Positions 17,468 through 26,656 of a stretch of DNA of 64,000 nucleotides are shown in pieces. The translations under genes were made by a program, and so were the position numbers. Within the stretch, counting starts at the first letter, position 1. Each line of letters opens with the position of its first letter. The DNA is from Hyunsoonleella flava. GTDB taxonomy: Bacteria > Bacteroidota > Bacteroidia > Flavobacteriales > Flavobacteriaceae. A model generated the notes under the pieces. The model had not been told where the DNA came from, ran no database searches, and was given only the letters and a program-made list of their open reading frames with translations. Location of the stretch: the NCBI RefSeq assembly GCF_004310325.1, contig NZ_SIRT01000016.1, positions 1-64,000 on the forward strand. Reading direction: 5' to 3'.

Positions 17468-18262
17468 ATGAAAACGATACACAGTATTCAAAATCCTACG
17501 GTTAAGCAACTAGTGCAGCTTCGTGATAAATCCCGCGAGCGCAAAAAAACTGGCTCATTTTTAATTGAAGGTAAGCGCGAAATTTCTTTAGCTATTAAGG
17601 GAGAATATGAATTAGAAACCATCTTATTTTATCCTGAATTGTTTTCAATTGATCAGCTAAACAATTTAACAAATCAACAAATCAACACTATTGAAATCTC
17701 AAAAGAGGTGTACCAAAAACTAGCCTATCGGGATACCACCGAAGGTGTTTTAGCAGTAGCAAAATCAAAACTAAACACCTTATCAGATTTAAAATTCCAA
17801 TCTGAAAGCCCTTTAATTCTGGTAGCAGAAGCTCCCGAAAAACCTGGAAATATTGGTGCCATTTTAAGAACTGCTGATGCCGCCAATGTGGATGCAGTAA
17901 TTATTGCTAACCCAAAAACCGATTTATACAATCCGAACATTATCCGCTCCAGTGTTGGCTGTGTATTTACCAATAACATTGCTAATGGAACTACTGATGA
18001 AATTATTGATTTTTTAAAGTCCCAAAACATTCAAATTTACTGTGCCGCTTTACAGGCTTCAGTTAATTATCATACTCAAGATTTCAAAAAACCATCTGCC
18101 GTTGTTGTGGGAAGCGAAGCCACTGGTTTAAGCGATATTTGGTTGGAAAATTCTAGTCAAAATATTATTATTCCTATGCAGGGTGAAATAGATTCTATGA
18201 ATGTATCGGTTGCTGCTGGAATACTTATTTTTGAGGCAAAAAGACAGCGAGGTTTTCTTTAA
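17468..18262 (+). CDS. TrmH/SpoU family RNA 2'-O-methyltransferase
   Basis: 264 residues from ATG at 17468 (MKTIHSIQNPTVKQLVQLRD). The frame stays open upstream to 17366, but that part has no family similarity. An N-terminal substrate-binding domain includes RKKTGSFLIEGKREI. The SPOUT domain shows LILVAEAPEKPGNIGAILRTA (motif 1), VIIANPKTDLYNPNIIRSS and, at the end, VVVGSEATGLSD and NIIIPMQGEIDSMNVSVA, which form the trefoil-knot SAM site. It methylates a ribose in rRNA or tRNA; the exact site is not predictable. Confidence 0.93.
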   Translation: MKTIHSIQNPTVKQLVQLRDKSRERKKTGSFLIEGKREISLAIKGEYELETILFYPELFSIDQLNNLTNQQINTIEISKEVYQKLAYRDTTEGVLAVAKSKLNTLSDLKFQSESPLILVAEAPEKPGNIGAILRTADAANVDAVIIANPKTDLYNPNIIRSSVGCVFTNNIANGTTDEIIDFLKSQNIQIYCAALQASVNYHTQDFKKPSAVVVGSEATGLSDIWLENSSQNIIIPMQGEIDSMNVSVAAGILIFEAKRQRGFL

Positions 18263-18340
18263 AAAACTCGCAATTATCAAATAACAAAATACAAATTCCA
18301 AAAGTTAGTTGGAGTTTGAAATTTTTAAACATTAAAACTC

Positions 18341-19573
18341 ATGAACTCACAGAGTTTATTTTACATCATCATCGGCATAATCATTATCAATTTTATAGTT
18401 GATAAAATTTTGGATGCCTTAAACGCCAAACATTTTAACGATACACTTCCCGAAGAATTACATGATGTATATGATAGTGCAGCATATAAAAAATCTCAAA
18501 ACTATAAGGCAACCAAGTATAAGTTTGGATTGATAACTTCCACGTTTTCTTTTTTATTGACTCTTGGATTTTTATGGTTTGATGGGTTTGAATTTGTAGA
18601 TAACATTGCCAGAAGCTACAGCGACAATCCAATTATGATTGCCTTGATTTTCTTTGGAATCATTATGGTTGGCAGTGATATTATAACCACGCCTTTCTCC
18701 TATTACAGCACGTTTGTTATCGAAGAAAAATTTGGTTTTAACAAGACCACCAAAAAAACCTTTGTTTTAGATAAAATTAAAGGCTGGCTCATGACGGCAA
18801 TTATTGGTGGCGGTATTTTGGCTTTGATTATTTGGTTTTATCAAATTACAGGAAAACACTTTTGGTTATATGCTTGGGGACTGGTTGCGGTGTTCACCTT
18901 ATTTATGAATATGTTTTATTCCAAACTTATAGTACCGCTGTTTAACAAACAATCTCCTTTGGAAGATGGTAGTTTGCGAGATAAAATTTCGGCGTATGCC
19001 AAGACTGTCGGGTTTAAATTGGACAAAATTTTTGTGATTGACGGTTCTAAACGCAGTACAAAAGCCAATGCCTACTTTTCTGGTTTTGGAAGTGAAAAAC
19101 GAGTAACGCTTTACGATACGCTGATTAATGATTTAGATGATGAAGAAATTGTCGCGGTTTTAGCACACGAAGTCGGACATTACAAAAAGAAGCACATCAT
19201 TTTTAATCTGTTTGCTTCAATTTTACTTACAGGATTAACCTTATTTATTCTGTCGCTTTTTATATCAGAACCTATATTATCACAGGCTTTGGGTGTGGAA
19301 AACCCAAGCTTTCATGTTGGATTGATTGCTTTTGGATTGCTTTACGCTCCTATTTCAGAAATTACAGGGTTGATTATGAATGTGTTTTCCAGAAAATTTG
19401 AATATCAAGCAGATGATTATGCGAAGAATACTTATAAAGGCGAACCACTAATCACTTCACTTAAAAAGCTCTCAAAAAATAGTTTAAGTAATTTAACACC
19501 ACATCCTGCTTACGTATTTATGCATTATTCGCATCCTACGCTTTTAGAACGGATTAGGAATTTGAGAAGTTAA
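18341..19573 (+). CDS. M48 family metallopeptidase (STE24/CAAX protease-like)
   Basis: 410 residues, with several membrane spans in the N-terminal half and two more after the catalytic motif. HEVGH lies at residues 276-280 (LAHEVGHYKKKH), and EYQADDYA downstream supplies the third zinc ligand. FVIDGSKRSTKANAYFSGFG is the STE24 family segment. Bacterial members are inner-membrane zinc proteases involved in quality control. It ends six bases from the stop of the convergent S41 peptidase, with no terminator between them. Confidence 0.92.
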   Translation: MNSQSLFYIIIGIIIINFIVDKILDALNAKHFNDTLPEELHDVYDSAAYKKSQNYKATKYKFGLITSTFSFLLTLGFLWFDGFEFVDNIARSYSDNPIMIALIFFGIIMVGSDIITTPFSYYSTFVIEEKFGFNKTTKKTFVLDKIKGWLMTAIIGGGILALIIWFYQITGKHFWLYAWGLVAVFTLFMNMFYSKLIVPLFNKQSPLEDGSLRDKISAYAKTVGFKLDKIFVIDGSKRSTKANAYFSGFGSEKRVTLYDTLINDLDDEEIVAVLAHEVGHYKKKHIIFNLFASILLTGLTLFILSLFISEPILSQALGVENPSFHVGLIAFGLLYAPISEITGLIMNVFSRKFEYQADDYAKNTYKGEPLITSLKKLSKNSLSNLTPHPAYVFMHYSHPTLLERIRNLRS

Positions 19574-19579
19574 ATAATT

Positions 19580-21190
19580 CTAATTACTCCTGTTTTTACT
19601 CTTTTGAATATCGTTTAAAATCCAATCCAGTTCTGGATCTCTTTGTTCTTGAATGTCTTGGATTGTTGGCAGAATTTCAACATCTGGCTTTATACCATAA
19701 CCATTAGGCTCTTGTTTATAGGGTGCTTCAATTTGCATCAAGCCAATTCTGGTTGCCAACTTTGAATTTGGCAATTCGTATAGCTTATAAAACCCTGCCA
19801 CGGTACCGTTGTATGCGCCTCCGGTTTCCTCACCAACGAAGGTTGCGCGTTTGGTAGCATGCAAATTTGTGGAAATGATGGAGGACGCCGAAAATGAATT
19901 ACCGTTAATGAGCACATATACTTTTCCTTTAAAATTAAGCGGATTTGGTGCTTCTGGTTTGGCATACTTAAATTTGTAATACAGCGTACCGTCGCGCTTT
20001 TTAACTCGAAGCAAATTTTGCACTATTAGAATAGGAGACAATACACCTGACAGTATTTTAACCCCTGTGGGTGTCGTATTGCTCATTATAGATTTTAAAA
20101 TGGGCAACCTGCTATTTACTTCACTTTCTGTGATAAATTGAAATTCTTTATCGGTTAAATAAGAATACAAACGTTCTATTTCCGATATACGTCCACCGCC
20201 ATTATCTCGTAAATCTAAGATGAAGTGTTTTGCGTTGGCTGAATCTATTTTTTTAAAACTTTCCTCGTAAAACTTCTTGTAGTTGCCGTTTGAAAATCCT
20301 CTTATTTTCATGTAGACCACAGTACTGTCTTTGCCTATAAAACTGAAATTCCTAGTGTATTCCTTGGTTCTTGATATGTAGCCGTGTTTTTTATTGTACT
20401 TTTTTCGTTTTTTTGCTGCTGTCTTTAAGCTATCTTTTTGTTGTCTGGTTAGCTTTTTAGGTTTTGGTTTTTTAATGCTATCATTTTTTATAGCTGTAGA
20501 ATCTATTTTCTTTTTTTCCTTTTTAGGAATCCGTTTAAACATCTTGAAAAATACAGAATCCTTGGTTTTAAAGGTAACTTCCAGACTATCCAAAAACCCC
20601 TTATCCCTTACATAAAACGCTCTAAACGCTTTGCTCACAAATCTATCATGTAAGGTGGTATTAAACCCATCTGATGCGAAACGGGTTTTATAGGTTTCCA
20701 CTAATTTTGAAGCTGGTTCACCCGCTATTTCTATTACCTCTGCTCCAACAAATGACGAATCTTTTCCTACGGTACGTTCTACTAAAAGTTTACCGTCTAC
20801 GTATTCAAAATCCAAGTCGTAAAACTCAAATTTCTTTTCTTTAAGTACTTTTCTTTCCTTTCTTTTAAATTGCTTTCCTGGTGGACGAACCGACACATGT
20901 CCCTGCCTTACATTCGTTAAAACTGGAGCTAGTTTTCTATAAAAATCACGCGAATTCATCGGCACTTTAATGGATTGTTTTAAGCTATCAAACTTAAAAT
21001 CCATAGCGCTTTTTGGGGTATATTGATACAGTTTGGGATGGTGCTTTTGTAATTGATGATACAGCTTATCAACATCTTCTCTTAAATCTTCAACGGCGTG
21101 TAATTTCGCAATTTGTTCATTATGCTTTTTTACGCTGGCACAGGATGAAACCAAAAGGATGAAACCAAAGATTAGTAAAAATTTCTTCAT
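19580..21190 (-). CDS. S41 family peptidase (C-terminal processing protease-like lipoprotein)
   Basis: 536 residues from MKKFLLIFGFILLVSSCAS, with lipobox VSSC. An in-frame ATG 16 codons upstream is less likely. The S41 core is present: FILDLRDNGGGRISEIE, then VYVLINGNSFSASSIISTNL with the Ser of NGNSFSAS as nucleophile candidate, and GEETGGAYNGT. No clear PDZ domain is seen. An unusual Lys-rich segment of about 60 residues (roughly 235-290, PKKEKKKID to RKKYNKKH) lies between the N-terminal domain and the catalytic core and is probably disordered. It is expected in the periplasm or on the envelope. Confidence 0.88.
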   Translation of the reverse strand: MKKFLLIFGFILLVSSCASVKKHNEQIAKLHAVEDLREDVDKLYHQLQKHHPKLYQYTPKSAMDFKFDSLKQSIKVPMNSRDFYRKLAPVLTNVRQGHVSVRPPGKQFKRKERKVLKEKKFEFYDLDFEYVDGKLLVERTVGKDSSFVGAEVIEIAGEPASKLVETYKTRFASDGFNTTLHDRFVSKAFRAFYVRDKGFLDSLEVTFKTKDSVFFKMFKRIPKKEKKKIDSTAIKNDSIKKPKPKKLTRQQKDSLKTAAKKRKKYNKKHGYISRTKEYTRNFSFIGKDSTVVYMKIRGFSNGNYKKFYEESFKKIDSANAKHFILDLRDNGGGRISEIERLYSYLTDKEFQFITESEVNSRLPILKSIMSNTTPTGVKILSGVLSPILIVQNLLRVKKRDGTLYYKFKYAKPEAPNPLNFKGKVYVLINGNSFSASSIISTNLHATKRATFVGEETGGAYNGTVAGFYKLYELPNSKLATRIGLMQIEAPYKQEPNGYGIKPDVEILPTIQDIQEQRDPELDWILNDIQKSKNRSN

Positions 21191-21323
21191 ACTCAAAAAG
21201 GATATTATGCTAAAATAGAAGCATTTCAAGAGATACAAAAACTGATTAGTTTTTATTTAACGTTTTAGGTTTCAAACATGATTATTTTTCATGTTTAAAC
21301 TCTAAATTGAACTATTAAGGTCC

Positions 21324-21351
21324 TTGTTTTGCGGGAATTTATGTAGTTTTG
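21324..21351 (+). promoter_or_regulatory. Promoter of smpB
   Basis: TTG at 21324-21326 and TAGTTTTG at 21344-21351 are separated by 17 bases. The ATG begins only six bases after the -7 box, so the mRNA may be leaderless or nearly so. Confidence 0.6.
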
Positions 21352-21356
21352 CTCCC

Positions 21357-21815
21357 ATGCAAAAAACCATTAACATACAGAATAAGAAAGCACGTTTTCA
21401 ATATGAAATATTGGATAAATATACTGCTGGTATTGTGTTAACTGGTACCGAAATAAAATCCATTAGAAATAGTAAAGCCTCCATAGCCGAAAGTTTTTGT
21501 GAGTTTAATGACCGCGGTGAACTTTTTGTGGTGAATATGACGGTGGAAGAATACGCATTTGGTAATTATTACAACCATAAGCCTAAGGCTACAAGAAAAC
21601 TTCTACTGAATAAGCGCGAACTAAAAAAGCTGGAAAAAGAGGTTAAAAATACAGGGCTTACAATTATACCGCTACGTTTATTTATTAATGATAAGGGTTT
21701 GGCTAAACTTGATATTGCATTGGCCAGAGGTAAAAAACTGTATGATAAACGTGAAACTATTAAGGATCGCGACAACAAGCGTAATCTTGATAGAATTAAG
21801 AAAATCTACAAGTAA
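21357..21815 (+). CDS. smpB: SsrA-binding protein SmpB
   Basis: 152 residues from ATG at 21357 (MQKTINIQNKKARFQYE). The open frame upstream includes the promoter and is not coding. SmpB binds tmRNA and brings it to stalled ribosomes. Family motifs: AGIVLTGTEIKSIR, ASIAESFCEF, LLLNKRELKKLEKEV, and the C-terminal tail KKLYDKRETIKDRDNKR. No tmRNA gene is seen in the window. Confidence 0.97.
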   Translation: MQKTINIQNKKARFQYEILDKYTAGIVLTGTEIKSIRNSKASIAESFCEFNDRGELFVVNMTVEEYAFGNYYNHKPKATRKLLLNKRELKKLEKEVKNTGLTIIPLRLFINDKGLAKLDIALARGKKLYDKRETIKDRDNKRNLDRIKKIYK

Positions 21816-21925
21816 AAATACTTTTGGTTTTCAAACCACGAAAAACTAAATCACAAAAAATTAAGAGTGTATTAACCTTAAAAAGGTTTCTATTTTACTA
21901 ATTTGCCTTTTCAAATTTATTAAGA

Positions 21926-22489
21926 ATGAAAAAATTAGCATGTCTACTTGTATTAAGCTGTTTTGCTATTTCTATCCAAGCTCAAAAAAAATCTAAAACA
22001 AAAGCAAAAACTGAAACCAAAGAATTTGCTATTGATAGTTCTAAAGTGCTTACGCTTGATAAAACCATAAAAACGCTTTATCAAGTGATTTCTGCTGAAA
22101 AAGAAGAAGAACGCAATTGGAAACAGTTTAAGTTTTTATTCTATCCTGGGGCCAAATTAATCCCAACCGGAATGAATCAGGATTACGTATACAAAGCTAA
22201 ATATCTAACACCTCAGGAGTACATCAACAACTCCAAAAAATGGTTAAAAATGAATGGCTTTATTGAAAAGGAAATTAGTAGAAAAGTAAACGCCTTTGGT
22301 AATATTGCCCATGTATTTAGCACTTATGAAAGCTATCATAGTAAAGATGATGAAAAACCATTTATGCGAGGCATTAATAGTATTCAACTGGTATATGATG
22401 AAGACCGTTGGTGGATTGTGAATATATTTTGGGCACAAGAAACTGAAGAATATATGATTCCTAAAAAATACCTTCCTAGAAAAAAGTAA
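21926..22489 (+). CDS. Secreted NTF2-like protein
   Basis: 187 residues with a signal peptide (CLLVLSCFAISIQAQ) followed by a Lys/Thr-rich linker. The remainder looks like an NTF2-like fold: a helical start (LDKTIKTLYQVISAEKEEERNW), a phenylalanine-rich core and the closing strands VFSTYESYHSK and INSIQLVYDEDRWWIVNIFW. Many such proteins are annotated as nuclear transport factor 2 family of unknown role. It starts a tight run of four co-directional genes, with only eight bases to the next. Confidence 0.75.
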   Translation: MKKLACLLVLSCFAISIQAQKKSKTKAKTETKEFAIDSSKVLTLDKTIKTLYQVISAEKEEERNWKQFKFLFYPGAKLIPTGMNQDYVYKAKYLTPQEYINNSKKWLKMNGFIEKEISRKVNAFGNIAHVFSTYESYHSKDDEKPFMRGINSIQLVYDEDRWWIVNIFWAQETEEYMIPKKYLPRKK

Positions 22490-22497
22490 ATCTAATT

Positions 22498-24315
22498 ATG
22501 ACAAACGTATCAAAATACTGCTTTAGCCTGTTGTTTTTCATTCAGGCTTATGCTGTTGCGGCACAAGAAACGACAACACCTATTTTTAAAGATGGAGAAG
22601 CACAAATAGTTGAAGCCTTTAATACACCTGAAAAATGGATTAGGCAAGATTTATTTGTTGAAACAGAATTTGATTCGGATGGTGACGGTAAATTAGACAG
22701 GATGCATGTAGATGTTACACGCCCTTACCAAACCAAAACCGAAGGATTAAAACTTCCTGTAATTTATGAATCCAGCCCGTATTATGCTGGTGTTGCTCCA
22801 GATGTAGACGGTGTGTTTTGGGATGTAAAACATGAGTTAGGCGAAATGGGACCTGAGCGCGTAAACCCAGAAGTTACACGTCTTGGAGAACGCCCAATTA
22901 TTTCAAATTCCCAAATTAAAACTTGGGTACCGCGTGGTTATATCGTTGTGCATTCCGCTTCACCTGGAACAGGATTATCGCAAGGGTCACCAACAGTGGG
23001 TGGTGATAACGAATCTTTAGCCCCAAAAGCGGTGATAGATTGGCTAAACGGGCGCGCAAAAGGCTACACAGAACCTTATGGCGATGAAGAAGTGAAAGCA
23101 TTTTGGAGTACTGGAAAAGTTGGAATGACGGGAACATCATACAATGGTACAATTCCATTGGCGGCAGCTACTACCGGTGTTGATGGTCTGGAAGTCATCA
23201 TTCCTGTCGCACCAAACACGTCATACTATCATTATTACCGAAGTAATGGTTTAGTACGCTCACCTGGAGGTTATCTTGGTGAAGACATTGATGTGTTATA
23301 TGACTACATTCATAGTGGCGATGAATCCAAACGTGCCGCAAATAATAAAAGAGTAAGAGATACCGAAATGAAAAATGGTATGGATAGAAAAACGGGAGAT
23401 TATAATGATTTTTGGGCTGGCAGAGATTATTTGAATGATATGGCACCCATGAAAGCAGCCATGTTAATGTCGCACGGATTCAACGATTGGAATGTAATGC
23501 CAGAACACAGTTATAGAATATACAAGAAGGCTAAAGACATGGGGCTAGAAACAGCCATTTACTACCATCAATTTGGTCACGGGGGCCCACCTCCAGTTTC
23601 TATGATGAATAAGTGGTTTACGCATTATTTACATGGTGTGGATAACGGTATTGAAAATGAACCTAACAAAGCATTTATTGTGCGTGAAGGCGACAATATG
23701 AAAAACCCAACGGCTTACAAAGATTATCCAAATCCTGATGCTAAAAATGTAACGCTACACCTTACCGCTGGAGCTCCCAAAGCTGGCGGTTTAACACTTA
23801 CTAAACCAAGTTCTCAAAAAACAGAAACACTTATTGATAATTATTCGTTTGATGGTGCAGCACTAGCAAAAGCAGATATCACAGAACACAGACTGCTTTA
23901 TGTTACACCAAAACTGACTAAGGACATCCATATTTCTGGTGTCCCAAAAATCACAGTTACATTAGCAAGTAGTAAACCTGCAGCTAATTTATCGGTGTGG
24001 CTGGTATCTTTGCCTTGGAATGAAGGCAGACGTGTTAAAACAACAGATAATATTATTACCCGCGGTTGGGCAGACCCGCAAAACCACAAATCAATAAGTG
24101 AAAGTAAGCCCTTAAAACCTGGTAAATTTTACAAGGTTACTTTCGATTTGCAACCGGATGATCAAATTATAAAAGCAGGACAACAAATTGGGCTGCTAAT
24201 TTTTTCAAGTGATAAAGAATACACCTTACATCCAGAACCAGGAACAGAACTTACAGTAGATTTAGATGAAACAAAACTAGTTTTACCCATAGTTGGTGGA
24301 CTTGAAACATTCTAA
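22498..24315 (+). CDS. Secreted X-Pro dipeptidyl-peptidase, S15/CocE family
   Basis: 605 residues with a signal peptide (FSLLFFIQAYAVAAQ). The alpha/beta-hydrolase nucleophile motif is GMTGTSYNGTIPL. GFNDWNV supplies the Asp and HQFGHGG the His of the triad. The C-terminal part is the beta-rich PepX_C domain (HISGVPKITVTLASSK onward). It probably removes Xaa-Pro dipeptides from peptides in the periplasm or outside the cell; cocaine-esterase-like acyl hydrolysis is an alternative. Gaps to its neighbours are 8 and 11 bases, indicating an operon. Confidence 0.87.
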   Translation: MTNVSKYCFSLLFFIQAYAVAAQETTTPIFKDGEAQIVEAFNTPEKWIRQDLFVETEFDSDGDGKLDRMHVDVTRPYQTKTEGLKLPVIYESSPYYAGVAPDVDGVFWDVKHELGEMGPERVNPEVTRLGERPIISNSQIKTWVPRGYIVVHSASPGTGLSQGSPTVGGDNESLAPKAVIDWLNGRAKGYTEPYGDEEVKAFWSTGKVGMTGTSYNGTIPLAAATTGVDGLEVIIPVAPNTSYYHYYRSNGLVRSPGGYLGEDIDVLYDYIHSGDESKRAANNKRVRDTEMKNGMDRKTGDYNDFWAGRDYLNDMAPMKAAMLMSHGFNDWNVMPEHSYRIYKKAKDMGLETAIYYHQFGHGGPPPVSMMNKWFTHYLHGVDNGIENEPNKAFIVREGDNMKNPTAYKDYPNPDAKNVTLHLTAGAPKAGGLTLTKPSSQKTETLIDNYSFDGAALAKADITEHRLLYVTPKLTKDIHISGVPKITVTLASSKPAANLSVWLVSLPWNEGRRVKTTDNIITRGWADPQNHKSISESKPLKPGKFYKVTFDLQPDDQIIKAGQQIGLLIFSSDKEYTLHPEPGTELTVDLDETKLVLPIVGGLETF

Positions 24316-24326
24316 AAAACAAAATA

Positions 24327-24875
24327 ATGGCTAAATTTTATACTGAAATAACACCAGAGCTACAATCTTTTATTGAAGAACAAAAAATATTTTTTGTAGC
24401 GACGGCTGCTGCGAAAGGTAGAATTAATCTATCCCCAAAAGGACTAGCAGACACCTTCAAAATAATTGATGAAAACACCGTGCTTTGGTTAAACTTAACA
24501 GGAAGTGGCAATGAGACCGCAGCGCATGTTTTGCAAAATAATAGAATGACCATTATGTTTTGTTCCTTTGAAGGTAAACCCCTTATTCTACGTCTATATG
24601 GCACAGCAGCTGTGTATCACGAGAGAGATACCCAGTTTCAAAATTACAAACACCATTTTCCTGAAATTCCTGGTACCAGACAAATTGTTGAAATGACTAT
24701 TGATAGCGTACAAACCTCTTGTGGCTATGCAGTACCTTTCATGGATTTTAAAGAAGAACGTCAGCAACTGAATTCTTGGGCTGAAAAGCAAGGAAAAGAA
24801 CGTATTGAAAAATATTGGAAGGAGAAGAATGTAAAGAGTATTGATGGGTTAGAGACTAAAATCTTTAGAGAATAA
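24327..24875 (+). CDS. Pyridoxamine 5'-phosphate oxidase-like flavin protein
   Basis: 182 residues with a split-barrel PNPOx fold: FFVATAAAKGRINLSPKG, VLWLNLTGSGNETAAHVLQN and LRLYGTAAVY. These small FMN-binding proteins often have unknown substrates and most are not true PdxH. The stop codon directly abuts the ATG of the next gene at 24876, so the two are translated from one message. Confidence 0.85.
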   Translation: MAKFYTEITPELQSFIEEQKIFFVATAAAKGRINLSPKGLADTFKIIDENTVLWLNLTGSGNETAAHVLQNNRMTIMFCSFEGKPLILRLYGTAAVYHERDTQFQNYKHHFPEIPGTRQIVEMTIDSVQTSCGYAVPFMDFKEERQQLNSWAEKQGKERIEKYWKEKNVKSIDGLETKIFRE

Positions 24876-25472
24876 ATGGATATAACAGAAGACTACTGGT
24901 CCAAACGCTACCAAGAAGAAAATACTGGTTGGGATATTGGAGCACCTTCTACGCCATTAAAAACCTACATCGACCAACTAGCTGATAAAAGTTTAAAAAT
25001 TATAATCCCAGGAGCAGGTAATGCCTATGAAGCTGAATACCTTTTTAAAAATGGATTTAAAAACATTTACATACTAGATATCGCAAAAGTACCTTTAGAA
25101 GCGTTTCAAAAAAGAGTTCCTGAATTTCCTTCAAAACATATCATTCACGATGATTTTTTTAAACACCAAAACACTTACGATTTAATTTTAGAGCAAACCT
25201 TTTTCTGCTCCTTTCCGCCATTACCTGAAACACGAAAAGCTTACGCAAAAAAAATGTTTAACTTATTGAAACCTAATGGGAAATTAGTTGGGCTTTGGTT
25301 TGATTTCCCACTGACGGGAGATATGGAAAAGCGTCCTTTTGGTGGCACAAAAGAAGAATACCTAAGTTATTTTAAACCGTATTTTAAAGTTATAACTTTC
25401 GAGCGAAGTTACAATTCTATTACACCTAGAATGAGTAATGAATTGTTTGGAATTTTTAAGAAAGACTATTAG
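24876..25472 (+). CDS. TPMT-family SAM-dependent methyltransferase
   Basis: 198 residues. YWSKRYQEENTGWDIGAPS is the signature start of the thiopurine S-methyltransferase family; IIIPGAGNAYEAEYL is the SAM-binding motif I and DLILEQTFFCSFPP the family's post-motif segment. In bacteria such enzymes methylate small S, Se, Te or other nucleophiles. It is the last gene of the run beginning at 21926. Confidence 0.9.
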   Translation: MDITEDYWSKRYQEENTGWDIGAPSTPLKTYIDQLADKSLKIIIPGAGNAYEAEYLFKNGFKNIYILDIAKVPLEAFQKRVPEFPSKHIIHDDFFKHQNTYDLILEQTFFCSFPPLPETRKAYAKKMFNLLKPNGKLVGLWFDFPLTGDMEKRPFGGTKEEYLSYFKPYFKVITFERSYNSITPRMSNELFGIFKKDY

Positions 25473-25506
25473 TAATGTTTATTAATTTAGACAAAAATTG
25501 AATATT

Positions 25507-25734
25507 CTAGATTAAATTATCTTGACTGTTTTCAATTCCACTCATTATTTTTCTAACTTTTTCCAAATCTGATTCTCGTACCTGAAGTTCAATTTCAAAT
25601 GTGGGTATATAATTCATTAATTGTGTTGTAAACTCGTTTTTCAAAAAACACTCTATGCCTTCCGATTCCAAACGACTTTTCAGAATAACTAAATCTGACT
25701 CAACACGAGCTTTTTTGATAGTTATTAATTCCAT
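25507..25734 (-). CDS. DUF2007 domain protein
   Basis: 75 residues. The fold is a single small alpha/beta unit: ITIKKARVESDLVILKSRLE, a central GIECFLKNEF and closing LQVRESDLEKVRKIM. This is the DUF2007 (putative signal-transducing, PII-like small domain) pattern. It has no signal peptide and its function is unknown. Confidence 0.82.
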   Translation of the reverse strand: MELITIKKARVESDLVILKSRLESEGIECFLKNEFTTQLMNYIPTFEIELQVRESDLEKVRKIMSGIENSQDNLI

Positions 25735-25835
25735 TATTTCTTATTGAGTTTATTAACTATAAAATTTTACTTCAATTAAATTTAACAAAATTACTTGATA
25801 ACATGAAATAATTTCGCAACTTAATATCTGCAAGA

Positions 25836-26480
25836 CTAATTCCTATCCTCCAACAAAGGCACAAACCGAAATTCCCCCAATTCATGCTTTTCAAATTCCT
25901 TAGGCCCTTTTCTGATAAAGAGTGTCATTACTTGCACATCATCACCAACGGGAATAACCAAGCGCCCACCATCTTCTTTTAATTGACTCAATAAAGGCTT
26001 TGGTACAAATGGCGCACCAGCTGTAACTATAATACTGTCAAAAGGAGCTTCTCCTGGCAAACCTTTATAGCCATCGCCAAATATTAATTTTTTAGCTCTG
26101 TACCCCAACTTTGGTAAGAACTTACTGGTTTTTTTAAATAGTTCCTGTTGGCGTTCAATACTGTAAACTTTTGCTCCTAGCAAACACAAAACAGCGGTTT
26201 GATAGCCGCTACCAGTACCTATTTCTAGTATTTTATCTCCAGATGTAACGTTCAAGAGTTCCGTTTGAAATGCTACGGTGTATGGCTGGGAAATAGTTTG
26301 ATCTGCAGCAATAGGAAATGCCTTGTCTTGATAGGCGTGGTCTAAAAACCCAGAGTCCATAAATAAATGTCGGGGTATTTTTCCAATAGCTTCCAGCACC
26401 TTTTCGTCCTGTATACCCTTGGCCTTTACGATGCTAACCAATTGCTGGCGCATGCCTTTATGTTTAAATGTATCTTTCAA
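25836..26480 (-). CDS. pcm: Protein-L-isoaspartate O-methyltransferase
   Basis: 214 residues. It methylates isoaspartyl residues in damaged proteins using SAM, starting their repair. Motifs: AFPIAADQTISQPYTVA, ILEIGTGSGYQTAVLCLLG (SAM site) and DSIIVTAGAPFVPKPLLSQL. The C-terminal part is standard. It is divergent from the oxidoreductase gene at 26657. Confidence 0.95.
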   Translation of the reverse strand: MKDTFKHKGMRQQLVSIVKAKGIQDEKVLEAIGKIPRHLFMDSGFLDHAYQDKAFPIAADQTISQPYTVAFQTELLNVTSGDKILEIGTGSGYQTAVLCLLGAKVYSIERQQELFKKTSKFLPKLGYRAKKLIFGDGYKGLPGEAPFDSIIVTAGAPFVPKPLLSQLKEDGGRLVIPVGDDVQVMTLFIRKGPKEFEKHELGEFRFVPLLEDRN

Positions 26481-26656
26481 TTGTTGGGAGGTTAATCTGG
26501 CTAAAATTACACAAACATTTTTAAGCGAAAAACAATTTTAGCAGAATTTAAATTTAGTATCTTTAAGCTGTAAAAAACAACGTTTTCTTTCTCAAGTAAA
26601 GACGTTTTTTTCAAATAGTTAAGTAGTAAAAATAGCTTCAATACAAAAATAAAATT

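Noticed and set aside
21357-22000. tmRNA gene next to smpB
   Set aside because: No tRNA-Ala-like ends or tag-peptide frame could be seen around smpB.
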